Assembly (NCBI GenBank): GCA_035634255.1
Contig: DASQDI010000140.1
Coordinates: forward strand, 23,356 to 87,355
From: DATLMR01 sp035634255
GTDB lineage: Bacteria; Acidobacteriota; Blastocatellia; UBA7656
Direction: 5' to 3'
DNA: 64,000 nucleotides
Position numbers and translations under genes: made by a program. Below the pieces are notes generated by a model, which was not told the origin of the DNA, ran no database searches, and saw only the letters and a list, made by a program, of their open reading frames with translations. Below are positions 7,695-17,625 of the stretch, piece by piece (within the stretch, counting starts at the first letter, position 1; every line of letters begins with the position of its first letter).

Positions 7695-10600
7695 CTAATC
7701 CTCTTTCCCCGTCCGCCCGGTGAGGCTCGCGATTGCCATAGCGAGCTCCTGAACTTCGACGGGCTTGGGCACGTGCAACTGGTAGCCCGAGGCCAGCGCG
7801 CGGATGCGGTCTTCGCTCCTGGCGTAGGCAGTCAGCGCGATCGCGGGTATGTCGCCGCTCTCTTCCGCCCCCAGAGCCCTTACCCTGCGGATCAGGCTGT
7901 AGCCGTCTTCGCCCGGCATTCCTATGTCGCTGACTATCAGGTCCGGCCTCCACCGCCTCACCTCTTCCAGAGCTTCGGCCGCGGAGGAGGCCGTCAGTAT
8001 CTCCGCCCCGCAGGGGGTGAGCATCGCCCTGAGCATCTCGCGGGCATCGGCCTCGTCGTCCACTATCAACACTCTCAGGCCGTGGAGTGACGGCATGAGT
8101 TCGTCGGATAAATCCTGCTCGTCGGCCGGGCGCGCCTGCTCGATTAAAGACTCTCTCGGCTTTCCGATCATCAGCGGAAGGGACACCGTGAAGGTCGCGC
8201 CCTTCCCCTCTCCCGCGCTGAATGCGTGAACGGTCCCGCCATGCAATTCGACCAGATGGCGGACTATTGCCAGCCCGAGCCCGAGCCCCCCATGTACTCT
8301 GGAAGCCGAGCTGTCGGCCTGGCGAAATCTGTCGAAGACCCATGGCAGGAACTCGGGGGTGATCCCGCGGCCGGTGTCGCTCACGATTATCTCGACGTGG
8401 GAATTGGCCCTCTCCAACCGCACCTGAACCCGCCCGCCTTTGGCCGAGAACTTGACGGCGTTCGAAAGGAGGTTCCACACGACCTGACGCAATCGGTTGG
8501 CGTCGCCCGAAACAGGGCCCGCATTCGTGTCCAGCATGGTCTGAATCCTTATGCCCTTCGCCTGCGCCGCATGGCACACCGTTTCGACCGCCGAGTTTAT
8601 AACGTCGGAAAGCTCCACCGGCCGCACTTCGAGCGGGAGCTTGCCCGTGATGATTCTGGATACGTCCAGGATGTCGTTGATGATCTGAGCCTGAGACCGG
8701 GCGTTGCGTTCTATGGTCTCCATCGCGTGGCGCATGGAAGTCTCGTCATACTTCCCCCGGCGCAGGATTTGCGACCAGCCCATTATCGCGTTCAGGGGCG
8801 TGCGCAGTTCGTGAGAGACGGTCGCGAGGAACTCATCCTTGGTGCGGTTCGCCCTCTCGGCCTCGGCCCGCATCAGCAGTTGCTCTTCGTAGAGCTCGGC
8901 GGTGCTTAAGGCCGCGGCGGCCATGTTGCTCAACGCTATCGCGATTCGAATCTCCAACTCTGAGAACCTGTGGCTCTCCCGGTAGTAAAAAGCGAGGGTT
9001 CCCGAGAGCGTCCCCCGCTTCCTCAGGGGCGCGACCAGAAGGGATTTGATGTTCTCAAGGCGGTGGAAGTCCTGACGGCCGGCGAGTTGAGGCTCCGCGT
9101 AAACGTCTTCCGCGACGAGCGGCGCGTCCATCGTGATAGCGGCGTCAGCCGGCACCTGAATGGACGCATGCTGGTAGCCTTCGGAGAGGCCGTATGCGGA
9201 TACGATTCGCCACTCGCTCGTCGCCGGGTCATGTCTCCAGACGGCGTAAGCGTCCGCGGCGACGAGGTTGCAGGACAGGTTGAGGATGGCCGGCAGCACT
9301 TCGCTGAGGACGGGGGAGCCGATCAGACTCTCGGAAGCCTGCACCAGCAACGACAGGCGTTCCTCAATGCTGCGGTGAAGGTCGACGGCATGCTGGCGCA
9401 CCTCAAGCGCTTGCCTCGCCTCTTCATAAAGGCCGGCGTTATCTACCGCGAGCGCGGCTCGTTGCGCCAGCTCCTCGGCGAAGGTGAGGTCTTCGGAGTC
9501 ATACACCCGGCCGGATTCGGCCGAAACGAACGTGATGGCCCCCAGGATTTTACCGCGCGCCAGCAGCGGCACGATGATGTAAGACTTCAGGCCGAGGCTG
9601 CGAAGGAGTTCCAGGCCCTCCGCGTCTCTGGCGGTCGCTTCCAGCAATGAGTCCGGGACCTCCGGGGCGAGTTGTGATTTGCCGGCCTTCAGGGCTTCCT
9701 GAAGAGGGCCGGGCGCATCCAGGTCGGGCGGGTAGCGGCGGTACAGTTCGTGCGCGAGCTCTATCTTCCTGGGGTCCTTATGCCCCACGGCGAGGCGGCC
9801 GAGGACCCCGTTCTCGTCGAACATATCGACCGCGCACCAGTCCGCGAAATCGGGCACGGCTAGCCGGGCCACCGCTCCGAGGGTGCTCTTGTATTCGAGT
9901 GATGAAGATAAGACCCTGCTCGCATGCGCCAGGAAGCGCAGCGACTCTTCCGACCGCTTCTGGTCGTCGATGTCCGTGCTGGTGCCGAACCATTTAACGA
10001 TGTTCCCCTCTTCGTCCCTCAACTGTAAGGCCCGGCCGATGTGCCAGCGGTACGCTCCGTCGGCCCCCCGCCTTAGCCTGTATACGATGTAGTACTCTTC
10101 GCCCATCTCGACGGAGCGCCGCCACGTCCCCACCGTGCGGTCGTAGTCATCGGGGTGCAGCACCTTGGCCCAGCCGGAGCCCAGAGTCTCTTCGAAGCTC
10201 TGACCCGTGTATTCGTGCCACCCCCGGTTGGTGTAATCGATGGACCCGTCGGGCAGGCTCGTCCACACCATCTGCGGGACCGTGTCGGCCACCAGCTTGT
10301 AATACCGCTCGCTCTCCTCGGCCCGCGCGCGGGCGCGTTGAGCCGCCTCGAATAACCGGGCGTTATCCATCGCCACCGACGCCTGCGCCGCGAGCCCCTC
10401 GACGATGCGCTCGTGCCGTTCGGTGAAGACCCCCACGTCGGGGTGCCCGAAGAATAGGCCGCCGATCACGTCGCCCGACCGCGAGATGACCGGGACCGCC
10501 AGATAGCTCGTCACCGGCAGATGCCCCTCGGGCATGCCATAATAAGGCGAGTTCTTGCCGTACCTCTCATCCTTATGAACGTCATCGATGCGAATGGTGC

Positions 10601-11261
10601 CCTCGCCCCGGAAGGTCGGACCGAACAGGTCCGTGGCTCGCGGCATGGGGAAGTGGGCGAACGCTTCGCGAGGGACGCCGGAGAGGGTGTAGAGCATGTA
10701 ACTCTCCCCGCGGTTGTCGATGACGTTGTAAAAGAATGAGCCGAACTTCGCGCCCGTCAGCTCCGTCGCGGCTTCGGTCACCGCCTGCACGAGCTTTTGC
10801 AGGTCAAGCTCGGCCGAAAGCATCTGCCCCAACCGGTTCACCGTCTCGACCACTTCGGTCTGCTCGCGCAGAGACTCTTCGAGCTTCTTCCGTTCCCTGA
10901 TCTCCCGGATTATCGATACGTATAAGACCCTGTCCGAGAGCGGGAGCACTTTGGCCCTCGCTTCCGACGGGATCAGCTCCCCGTCCTTCTTTCTTAGAGT
11001 GATGTCCCCGTGCCAGTTGCCCTCCTTCATAAAGCGGGAGTACTCGGCGTCGAACCAGTGTGAGTCGGGGAGGATTATGTCGGCGACCCGCATCTTCAGG
11101 AGCTCTTCCCGCGTGTAGCCCAGCAGGTCCGACGCGGCGGGGTTGGCGTCAAGGTAATTGCCTTCCGCGTCCGCGATTAAAATTGCGTCGGAGATGCCCG
11201 CGAAAAGGGCCGCGAGGAATTCGGTGTGATCCGCTAGAAAGCCTTCGGTCTTAATAGTCAT
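7695..11261 (-). CDS. Hybrid sensor histidine kinase, PAS/GAF multi-sensor with receiver
   Basis: The protein is about 1188 residues if started at ATG 11261, just before the first PAS domain; an earlier in-frame start at 11450 adds 63 residues without domain features. The order is PAS ('DAILIADAEGNYLDANPAA'), GAF, PAS with PAC ('HEYTGQSFEETLGSG'), two further GAF domains and HisKA. HisKA has 'VSHELRTPLNA' (phospho-His about 817) and is followed by HATPase_c ('NLLSNAVKFS', 'DTGRGI', 'GLGLGLAIV'). The C-terminal receiver has 'LIVDDE' acidic residues, phospho-acceptor Asp in 'IVSDIGMPG' (about 1111) and the conserved Lys in 'VPKP'. No transmembrane helix is evident, so it is probably a cytoplasmic sensor. 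No partner regulator or Hpt protein is adjacent. Confidence 0.9.
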   Translation of the reverse strand: MTIKTEGFLADHTEFLAALFAGISDAILIADAEGNYLDANPAASDLLGYTREELLKMRVADIILPDSHWFDAEYSRFMKEGNWHGDITLRKKDGELIPSEARAKVLPLSDRVLYVSIIREIRERKKLEESLREQTEVVETVNRLGQMLSAELDLQKLVQAVTEAATELTGAKFGSFFYNVIDNRGESYMLYTLSGVPREAFAHFPMPRATDLFGPTFRGEGTIRIDDVHKDERYGKNSPYYGMPEGHLPVTSYLAVPVISRSGDVIGGLFFGHPDVGVFTERHERIVEGLAAQASVAMDNARLFEAAQRARARAEESERYYKLVADTVPQMVWTSLPDGSIDYTNRGWHEYTGQSFEETLGSGWAKVLHPDDYDRTVGTWRRSVEMGEEYYIVYRLRRGADGAYRWHIGRALQLRDEEGNIVKWFGTSTDIDDQKRSEESLRFLAHASRVLSSSLEYKSTLGAVARLAVPDFADWCAVDMFDENGVLGRLAVGHKDPRKIELAHELYRRYPPDLDAPGPLQEALKAGKSQLAPEVPDSLLEATARDAEGLELLRSLGLKSYIIVPLLARGKILGAITFVSAESGRVYDSEDLTFAEELAQRAALAVDNAGLYEEARQALEVRQHAVDLHRSIEERLSLLVQASESLIGSPVLSEVLPAILNLSCNLVAADAYAVWRHDPATSEWRIVSAYGLSEGYQHASIQVPADAAITMDAPLVAEDVYAEPQLAGRQDFHRLENIKSLLVAPLRKRGTLSGTLAFYYRESHRFSELEIRIAIALSNMAAAALSTAELYEEQLLMRAEAERANRTKDEFLATVSHELRTPLNAIMGWSQILRRGKYDETSMRHAMETIERNARSQAQIINDILDVSRIITGKLPLEVRPVELSDVINSAVETVCHAAQAKGIRIQTMLDTNAGPVSGDANRLRQVVWNLLSNAVKFSAKGGRVQVRLERANSHVEIIVSDTGRGITPEFLPWVFDRFRQADSSASRVHGGLGLGLAIVRHLVELHGGTVHAFSAGEGKGATFTVSLPLMIGKPRESLIEQARPADEQDLSDELMPSLHGLRVLIVDDEADAREMLRAMLTPCGAEILTASSAAEALEEVRRWRPDLIVSDIGMPGEDGYSLIRRVRALGAEESGDIPAIALTAYARSEDRIRALASGYQLHVPKPVEVQELAMAIASLTGRTGKED

Positions 11262-11512
11262 CTGCCCTGCTGAAAAAATTATACGAATGCTGTTCCCACC
11301 AACACTCGAATATAATCCACCTGGAAAGTATTGCTCAAGTCGCTCCAAAATCAAAAGCGCGCGGTCCTGTGACTCGCCTGTCCTGGACGGCCCGGCCATC
11401 GCGCCGGCCATGACGGGCGGGCCGCCCGCGTTGCTTAAAATATCGGGCATGTGATCCTGCGAACCCGTCGGTTCTTGCCGCGTCTTTGCGGCTTCTTTAT
11501 ACTGGACAGCCT

Positions 11513-12718
11513 ATGCCACGATTAGCGACATTATCATTTCTATTCCTCTGCTTCGGCACGGCCTTCGCCCAGACGCATCAACACGGCTCCACGCCGGGAG
11601 GCGACGGGAGGTTCAACCCGTTCGTAGTGCCGGACAACAGGGGCGGGTTCTACCTCGCGTACGTCGAGCGCGCGAACGGCGCGAGCGACGTGATGCTCAG
11701 GCACTCGAAGGATGGCAGGGCCTTCTCCGACCCGGTTCGCGTCAACAGCCGCGAAGGGGACGCGACCGTGCGGAATGAGAATCCGCCCAAGGTTGCCGTC
11801 GCCCCCAACGGAGACGTGTACGTCTGCTGGGCCAACGAGACCGCGCGCTGGAAAGGCAATATCCGTTTCGCCCGGTCGTCTGATGGCGGCAGGACCTTCC
11901 TCCCTTCCGTCACTATCAACTCGGATGAGGGGCGGGGAATGGTGGGCCACGCCTTTCAATCCATCACCGTGGACAAAAGGGGCCGCGTCTACATCGCATG
12001 GATCGATGAGCGGAACAAGAAGGAACAGGACAGGGGCGCGGAAATCTGGATTAGCACTTCGGAAGACGGGGGGAGGACGTTCTCGCGCGACCGAAAAATA
12101 CTCTCGGACGTGTGCGAGTGCTGCCGCACGAACATACAGATGGACTCTGCCGGCAGGCTCTTCCTGGCCTACCGAACCGTACCGCCCGCGGGCCCCATGT
12201 ATCGCGACATCGTAGTGGCGAGGTCTGAGGATGGGGGCAAGACCTTCAGCCCCGTAACCGTGAGCAAGGACGGGTGGGAGATTGAAGGTTGCCCGGTCAT
12301 GGGGCCCGCCCTCAGCGTTGACGAGAAAGACCGGATCACGGCCGTGTGGTTCACGGGAGGCGACCGGCAGGGACTCTACTACGCCACGTCTTCAGACCGC
12401 GGCGCTTCGTACTCCGCGCGGAGGCTGGTCGACCCGGACCGGAGCCTCGGGAGGCACGCGCAGGGAGTCACCATGCGGGGGGGCAGGATCGTCGTCGCGT
12501 GGGATGAGAAGGCCGAGAAGATGAGAATAGTTTTCGGGGTTCTGGATTTGCAGAACGGGTCGATCAGGAAGGGCGTAATCGATGACGAAGTCTCTTACCC
12601 TTCAATCGCCTTCAACGACAGGCTGATCGTCATCGCCGGCATGCAGGCTTCGACGAAAGACATACTTCTGAGGGCCGAGCCCTTCGAATCAATCGAGCCC
12701 GGCCCTCATCGCAGATAG
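11513..12718 (+). CDS. Secreted BNR-repeat (sialidase-fold) protein
   Basis: ATG 11513 places a signal peptide ('LATLSFLFLCFGTAFAQ') at the N-terminus; an in-frame TTG lies at 11486. The mature protein of about 380 residues is a six-bladed propeller of the sialidase superfamily. Asp-box/BNR motifs 'SSDGGRTF', 'SEDGGRTF', 'SEDGGKTF' and 'SSDRGASY' mark successive blades. Whether it has sialidase activity is doubtful, since the arginine triad is not obvious. Such proteins in Acidobacteriota are usually annotated as exo-alpha-sialidase-like and of unknown substrate. 'CECCRTN' near residue 200 is an unusual cysteine cluster within a blade and could bind metal. It is divergent from the hybrid kinase, with the 251-bp spacer 11262-11512 holding an AT-rich promoter zone. 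Confidence 0.8.
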   Translation: MPRLATLSFLFLCFGTAFAQTHQHGSTPGGDGRFNPFVVPDNRGGFYLAYVERANGASDVMLRHSKDGRAFSDPVRVNSREGDATVRNENPPKVAVAPNGDVYVCWANETARWKGNIRFARSSDGGRTFLPSVTINSDEGRGMVGHAFQSITVDKRGRVYIAWIDERNKKEQDRGAEIWISTSEDGGRTFSRDRKILSDVCECCRTNIQMDSAGRLFLAYRTVPPAGPMYRDIVVARSEDGGKTFSPVTVSKDGWEIEGCPVMGPALSVDEKDRITAVWFTGGDRQGLYYATSSDRGASYSARRLVDPDRSLGRHAQGVTMRGGRIVVAWDEKAEKMRIVFGVLDLQNGSIRKGVIDDEVSYPSIAFNDRLIVIAGMQASTKDILLRAEPFESIEPGPHRR

Positions 12719-12753
12719 TCCGCACCTCTCCCGCCCCTCGGCCGTCAGGGATT

Positions 12754-15189
12754 TTATTCGTACCTGAGCGCGACCATCGGGTCTACTTTCACGGCGCGCC
12801 GGGCGGGGATGATGCAGGCGAGCATCGCCACCATAAGCAGCACGATTGGGATAAAAGAGAACATCACAGGGTCGGTCGGGCTCACCCCGAACAGCAGGCT
12901 GGAAAGCAGCCGCGTCAGGGTGAATGAGGTCGCGAGGCCCGCCGCCACCCCGATCAGTACGAGTACGCCCCCCTGACTGACTACCATCCTCAGGACATGA
13001 GAGGGCTGGGCCCCGAACGCCATGCGAATGCCGATCTCGTGCGTCTGCTGCGTGACCGTGTAAGCCATCACTCCGTAAATCCCGACCGCGGCCAGCACGA
13101 GGGCGACCACGGCGAAGACCCCGAGCAGAAGGGTGTTGAAGCGCGCCTGCGCGATGGTCCTCGCGAGCCACTGCTCCATCGTGCGCACGTCGGCCACGGG
13201 CTGATCCTTGTCGAGGCTCTGAATCTCCCTCTGCATGGACGCGACGAAGTTGAGCGGGTCTGCCTGCGTCTTGGCGACCAGAGTCATGGAGGTGTAAGGC
13301 AGCTCGGGGTAAGGCCAGTAGACCATGCCCCTGACTTCATCTTCGAGGTTCTGATGCTTGATGTCGCCCACCACCCCGATGATCTCGGTCGGCAGGTTCT
13401 CTTCCTTCATCTGTACGATGATCCGTTTCCCTATGGGGTCTTCGCCGGGGAAATAGAGGCGGGCCAGGGCCTCGCTGATGACGACCACGCGCCGCTCTTC
13501 CGTGGCCTCCTGTTCCGTGAAGGTGCGGCCGCGAAGGATCGGAATATTCATCGCGCGGAAGAAATTACTGTCCGTGACCCGCACGTCGGTCACCATCTCG
13601 TCGCCGGGCGCGGGGACGGGCTGGCCGACGATTGTGAAGTCGGTGGCCGCGCCGGGGCCCGTGAACGGGAGGAAGCTGATCGCGCCCACAGATTCGACTC
13701 CGGGGAGCGCCTCGAGGCGCTCGACGGCCTGCTTGAAGAAGGCGGTCCTTTGCGCAGGCTCGGGGTATTTCGCTATGGGCAAGGTGACGCGCATCGTCAG
13801 AATATTATTCACGTCGAAGCCGGGGCTGACCGCCTGGAGCCTCAGGAAGCTCTTCATCAGCAACCCCGCGCTCACCAGCAGGACCAGCGCGAGCGCGACC
13901 TGCGCGACGACGAACCCCTTGCGCATAAGCCTGCTCCGGCCGCTGGCGGTAGTGCCCCTGCCCAACTCCTTGAGCGACTCGTTCGGGTTCTGCTTCCCGG
14001 CTTCGAGCGCGGGGGCCATGCCGAATATGATCCCGGTCAGCAGGGAGACGACGAGAGTGAACCCGAGCACGGGGAGGTTGACGCCCACGCGCGACAGGCT
14101 CGGGAGATTTTCCGGGCTCAGGGCGATGAGCAGGTCGACACCCCACAGGGCCAGCAACAGCCCGCACACCCCCCCGATGCCCGACAATAAAACGCTCTCC
14201 GTAAGCAACTGGCGGATGACGCGCCCGCGCCCCGCGCCGAGGGCCGTGCGGATCGCCATCTCCTTCTGCCGGGTCGTGGCCCGCGCGAGTTGCAGGTTGG
14301 CGACGTTCGCGCAGGCGATCAGCAGCACGAGCCCTACGGCCCCGAGCAGCACGAGCAGGGCCGTGCGGATGTCCCCTACAAACTGTTCGCGAAGGGGCAC
14401 GAGCTGCACGCCCCACCCGGTGTTGAAATCCTTGTGCTGATCTTCGAGCCTCGACGCGATGGTGCTCAGCTCGGCCTGCGACTGCTCCAGAGTCACCCCC
14501 GGCTTCAGGCGGCCTATGGACCTCGCGAAGCGCCCCCTGCGCACGCGGAAGTCGTCAGTAAGATTCAGAGGCATGAAAAATTCGGGCCGATTCCCCGTGC
14601 GCGAGCCCCTCTTGATGTACCAGTCGAAATCGGCGGGGAGGACCCCGATGACGGTCGCCGGCCTCTGGCTGAGGGCGATCTTCTTCCCGATGATTTCCGG
14701 GTCTCCTCCGAAACGCCTCTGCCAGATGCCGTGGCTGATGACGATGGCGAACTCGCCCTCGCTCCGCGCGTCCTCGGCGGTGAAGTGACGGCCTTTGATC
14801 GGCTCCACCCCGAGTATCGAAAAAAAGTTGGGCGAAGACCATTGACCCGTGATCTCCTCGGGCTCCCCGTCGCCGGTGAGATTAAAGTTGGAGTCGAAGA
14901 AGAGGGCCATGTCTTCGAACGAGTTCGACTGGTCCTTCCAGTCCAGAAAGTTGGCGGGCGAGATAGTGTTCTGCTGGCGGCTGCGCGGGTAGTTATGCTC
15001 CCACACCATGATGAGCCGGTCCGAGTCCTTGAACGGCAGGGAGTCTAAGAGGAGCGCGTTGACCACGGAAAAGATCGCCGTGTTCGCGCCGATGCCCAGA
15101 GCCAGAGCCAGCACCGCTATGAAAGTTGTTCCGGGGCTCTTCGCCAGCATCCGAACCCCATAATTTATGTCCTGCCACAACGCTCCCAT
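12754..15189 (-). CDS. MacB-like ADOP family permease (copy 1)
   Basis: The 811-residue membrane protein is of the 'acidobacterial duplicated orphan permease' type, with two MacB-FtsX halves in one chain and no ATPase. The start ATG 15189 is preceded by GAGGTGG. Each half has an N-terminal helix, a periplasmic MacB_PCD domain and three FtsX helices. The first begins 'GVRMLAKSPGTTFIAVLALALG' and 'GANTAIFSVVNALLL'. FtsX helices run around 'LLGAVGLVLLIACANVANL' and 'FAVVALVLAAVGIYGVMAY', and the chain ends 'PARRAVKVDPMVALRYE'. The family is widespread in Acidobacteriota. The transported substrate is unknown, and a mechanotransmission role is possible. The paralogue at 18874-21381 has the same orientation. 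Confidence 0.9.
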   Translation of the reverse strand: MGALWQDINYGVRMLAKSPGTTFIAVLALALGIGANTAIFSVVNALLLDSLPFKDSDRLIMVWEHNYPRSRQQNTISPANFLDWKDQSNSFEDMALFFDSNFNLTGDGEPEEITGQWSSPNFFSILGVEPIKGRHFTAEDARSEGEFAIVISHGIWQRRFGGDPEIIGKKIALSQRPATVIGVLPADFDWYIKRGSRTGNRPEFFMPLNLTDDFRVRRGRFARSIGRLKPGVTLEQSQAELSTIASRLEDQHKDFNTGWGVQLVPLREQFVGDIRTALLVLLGAVGLVLLIACANVANLQLARATTRQKEMAIRTALGAGRGRVIRQLLTESVLLSGIGGVCGLLLALWGVDLLIALSPENLPSLSRVGVNLPVLGFTLVVSLLTGIIFGMAPALEAGKQNPNESLKELGRGTTASGRSRLMRKGFVVAQVALALVLLVSAGLLMKSFLRLQAVSPGFDVNNILTMRVTLPIAKYPEPAQRTAFFKQAVERLEALPGVESVGAISFLPFTGPGAATDFTIVGQPVPAPGDEMVTDVRVTDSNFFRAMNIPILRGRTFTEQEATEERRVVVISEALARLYFPGEDPIGKRIIVQMKEENLPTEIIGVVGDIKHQNLEDEVRGMVYWPYPELPYTSMTLVAKTQADPLNFVASMQREIQSLDKDQPVADVRTMEQWLARTIAQARFNTLLLGVFAVVALVLAAVGIYGVMAYTVTQQTHEIGIRMAFGAQPSHVLRMVVSQGGVLVLIGVAAGLATSFTLTRLLSSLLFGVSPTDPVMFSFIPIVLLMVAMLACIIPARRAVKVDPMVALRYE

Positions 15190-15506
15190 AACAGCCACCT
15201 CGCTTTTCTGAATTATAAGGTCATTCATCAGCGGCAAGCGCCGTGCCGTTTCCTCCGCGCGGCATATGTCCCTTGAGGATAGGATTTAAGCACAGGCCGG
15301 GGGCGAAATATACCCCGCCCCTGTGTCCGCCTTTGGGAAAGGGAAGTTCCAGAAGCGGAAAGGCCGGCCCGAGGTCAGGCCCGCGCGCGGCCTTTTGCGT
15401 TTAAAAATATCTGTTATTTAGTTAACATATGCCGGTCAGCTCAGCTTAAATCGTCGGCCGCGATAATCGGGAATAAGCGAAAATAATCGAGGGACCCTTT
15501 GCCTTT
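15190..15506. promoter_or_regulatory. Divergent spacer with hairpins before the exporter gene
   Basis: This 317-bp gap holds no gene. A hairpin with arms AAAGGCC (15359-15365) and GGCCTTT (15389-15395), followed by T-rich sequence, could end or attenuate rightward transcription. A second GC hairpin lies just upstream, around 'GGGGGCG...CGCCCC' (about 15300-15332). The AT-rich block 15400-15430 is the likely promoter zone for the exporter. GAGGGA at 15489-15494 is a distant ribosome-binding site for ATG 15507. Confidence 0.4.
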
Positions 15507-17426
15507 ATGTCCTACCTGAGCCTAAATCCCAGACACCTGAACGGGCAGAAGACCCCGCTGCGCGAGAGGCTCGCTTCGCTGCGCTACCTGCCCGCGTTAA
15601 TCAGGATGGTCTGGCAAATCAACCCCTGGTTCACCAGCGCCATCGTAATCCTGAGGCTCGCCCGCACCCTCGTCCCTATAGGCACTCTGTACGTCGGCAA
15701 GCTGATCATCGACGCGGTGATCTCGATCAGGGAGGGCAATCAAAGTCTCTCCGCCCTTTGGAAACTCGTACTTCTGGAGGTCGCGATAGTCGTCGGGGGC
15801 CAGATCCTTGCCCGGTGCTCTTCACTCATCGAAGGCTTGCTCGGCCAGAGGTTTTCTAACCACACGAGCATACGCCTGATGGAGCATGCGTCGCGCCTCG
15901 ACATCCGCCACTTCGAAAACTCGGCCTTCTACGACCGGCTGGAGCGGGCGCGGCGTCAGACCTCGAACCGCCTGGGGCTCATAACGCAGTTGCTTCAGGT
16001 GTGCCAGGATGTTTTGACTCTCGCTTCGCTCAGCATCGCCCTGCTGGTCTATAGCCCCTGGCTCGTGCTGCTGCTGGCGGTCGCGGTGACGCCCAGTATT
16101 TTTGGCGAGAGCCATTTCGCGATACTCGAATATTCCCTCTTCCACGCGCGGACCCCCGAGCGGCGGAAGCTGGAATACCTTCTATACATGGGCGCGAGCG
16201 ACAAGACCGCCAAAGAGGTGCAGCTATTCGGGCTGGCGCGGTGGATAGTTTCAAGGTACCGGAGACTGTCCGACAGGTTTTACAGAGAGAACCGAAGGCT
16301 CTCGATCCGCAAGAACACGGTCAGCGCGGCCTTCTCGCTCATCTCCGTGGCCGCCTATTACACCGCCTACGCGATCATCCTGCTCCGGGCCGTCGACGGG
16401 GAGATCAGCATCGGCACTCTGACTTTTCTAGCGGGCTCATTCGAGCGCAGCAACGATCTGATGCAGCGGCTACTCATCGGAGCCAGCGGGATATTCGAGC
16501 AGGCCCTGTACCTCAAAGACCTATTCGATTTCTTCGACATGGAGCCCTCCATCACGTCCCGGCCCGGCGCGCCCTTGGTGCACCGGCCGATCCGCGAGGG
16601 GTTCGTCTTCGAGGATGTCGGGTTTCGTTATGAAGGCAGCGATAACTGGGCCGTCCGCCACCTGAGCTTCTGCATACGGCCCGGAGAGCGGGTCGCCCTC
16701 GTGGGCGAGAACGGGGCCGGCAAGACCACCGTCACGAAGCTGATCGCGCGGCTCTATGACGTGACCGAAGGCCGGATACTTCTTGACGGCAAGGACATTC
16801 GCGAATACGACGTGCCTTCTCTGCGCAGGGCCATCGGGGTGATCTTTCAGGATTTCGTGAGATACGACCTCAGGTTCGCGGAAAACATAGGGGTGGGCGA
16901 GATAGAAGAGGTCCACGCCTACCTCGACCTGATGGAGGAAGGGGCGGGGCCTCTGGCCCGCGCGGGCGACTCGCGGCAGCCGAATGATCCGCCCGCCGTG
17001 CCCGCCTCAATCGTTTCGGCGGCGGAGAAGTCTCTGGCCTCGGCCCTGCTCGCCCGCCTGCCGGACAGGTATTTCCAGATGCTCGGCAAACGTTTCGATA
17101 AGGGCGCGGAGTTGTCGGGCGGCGAGTGGCAGAAGATAGCCCTCGCGCGGGCCTACATGCGCGACGCTCAACTGCTGATACTGGACGAGCCGACCGCGGC
17201 GCTGGACGCGCGCGCGGAGTACGAGGTCTTCGCGAGGTTCTCCCGCCTGGTCTCGGGCCGCATGGCCGTAATCATCTCGCACCGCTTCTCGACGGTCAGG
17301 ATGGCCGACCGCATAATCGTGCTCAGGGACGGGATGCTAGTCGAAGACGGCAGCCATGACCAGCTGGTTCGGGACAAGGGGCTCTACTCGGAACTCTTCG
17401 CATTGCAGGCCGCCGGCTACCGCTGA
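15507..17426 (+). CDS. ABC exporter, fused permease and ATPase (peptide-export type)
   Basis: The 639-residue half-transporter of the subfamily B exporter type has about six transmembrane helices in residues 25-330. An ATPase domain follows: Walker A 'GENGAGKTT' (about 398), Q-loop 'VIFQDF', signature 'LSGGE', Walker B 'LLILDEPTAALDA' and switch His in 'ISHRFST'. Between Q-loop and signature there is an Ala/Pro-rich insertion of about 45 residues ('ARAGDSRQPNDPPAVPASIV'), longer than in MsbA-like proteins. No N-terminal C39 peptidase is present, so it would not cleave a leader itself. A promoter, a 61-residue peptide gene and an M29-like peptidase follow on the same strand, which suggests it exports that peptide. 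A lipid or drug exporter is the alternative. Confidence 0.87.
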   Translation: MSYLSLNPRHLNGQKTPLRERLASLRYLPALIRMVWQINPWFTSAIVILRLARTLVPIGTLYVGKLIIDAVISIREGNQSLSALWKLVLLEVAIVVGGQILARCSSLIEGLLGQRFSNHTSIRLMEHASRLDIRHFENSAFYDRLERARRQTSNRLGLITQLLQVCQDVLTLASLSIALLVYSPWLVLLLAVAVTPSIFGESHFAILEYSLFHARTPERRKLEYLLYMGASDKTAKEVQLFGLARWIVSRYRRLSDRFYRENRRLSIRKNTVSAAFSLISVAAYYTAYAIILLRAVDGEISIGTLTFLAGSFERSNDLMQRLLIGASGIFEQALYLKDLFDFFDMEPSITSRPGAPLVHRPIREGFVFEDVGFRYEGSDNWAVRHLSFCIRPGERVALVGENGAGKTTVTKLIARLYDVTEGRILLDGKDIREYDVPSLRRAIGVIFQDFVRYDLRFAENIGVGEIEEVHAYLDLMEEGAGPLARAGDSRQPNDPPAVPASIVSAAEKSLASALLARLPDRYFQMLGKRFDKGAELSGGEWQKIALARAYMRDAQLLILDEPTAALDARAEYEVFARFSRLVSGRMAVIISHRFSTVRMADRIIVLRDGMLVEDGSHDQLVRDKGLYSELFALQAAGYR

Positions 17427-17493
17427 TCAACCCCCTGGCCAATCGTCCGACTGATCCTCCCACGGGCTTGTGTAAGAACTGCCACAATCGTCG

Positions 17494-17523
17494 TTGACAA
17501 GGCCTCCCGGCCGCAAGTAAGAT
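17494..17523 (+). promoter_or_regulatory. Predicted sigma-70-type promoter of the small peptide gene
   Basis: TTGACA at 17494-17499, an 18-base spacer and TAAGAT at 17518-17523 make a good -35/-10 pair. It lies 102 bases before ATG 17626, downstream of the exporter stop. The peptide gene can therefore be transcribed independently and at a higher level, as is usual for precursor peptides. Confidence 0.5.
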
Positions 17524-17540
17524 AACCCACCGACTTTCAA

Positions 17541-17577
17541 GCGCAGACAATGAAAGCTGCATTGGCATCGTCTGCGC
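17541..17577 (+). promoter_or_regulatory. Hairpin in the 5' leader of the peptide gene
   Basis: GCGCAGAC (17541-17548) pairs perfectly with GTCTGCGC (17570-17577). An inner AATG/CATT pair (17549-17552 with 17560-17563) extends it with a bulge. It lies between the predicted promoter and the strong AAGGAGG before ATG 17626. It may stabilise the short transcript or control it. Confidence 0.45.
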
Positions 17578-17625
17578 ACTGTACACAGGCTAACGATGAA
17601 GAAAACGTAAAAGGAGGAAGAAGAC

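Noticed and set aside
12754..15189. Active MacAB-type drug efflux pump
   Set aside because: The protein has two permease halves but no ATPase domain, and no MacA or MacB ATPase gene is nearby; it fits the orphan ADOP family instead.
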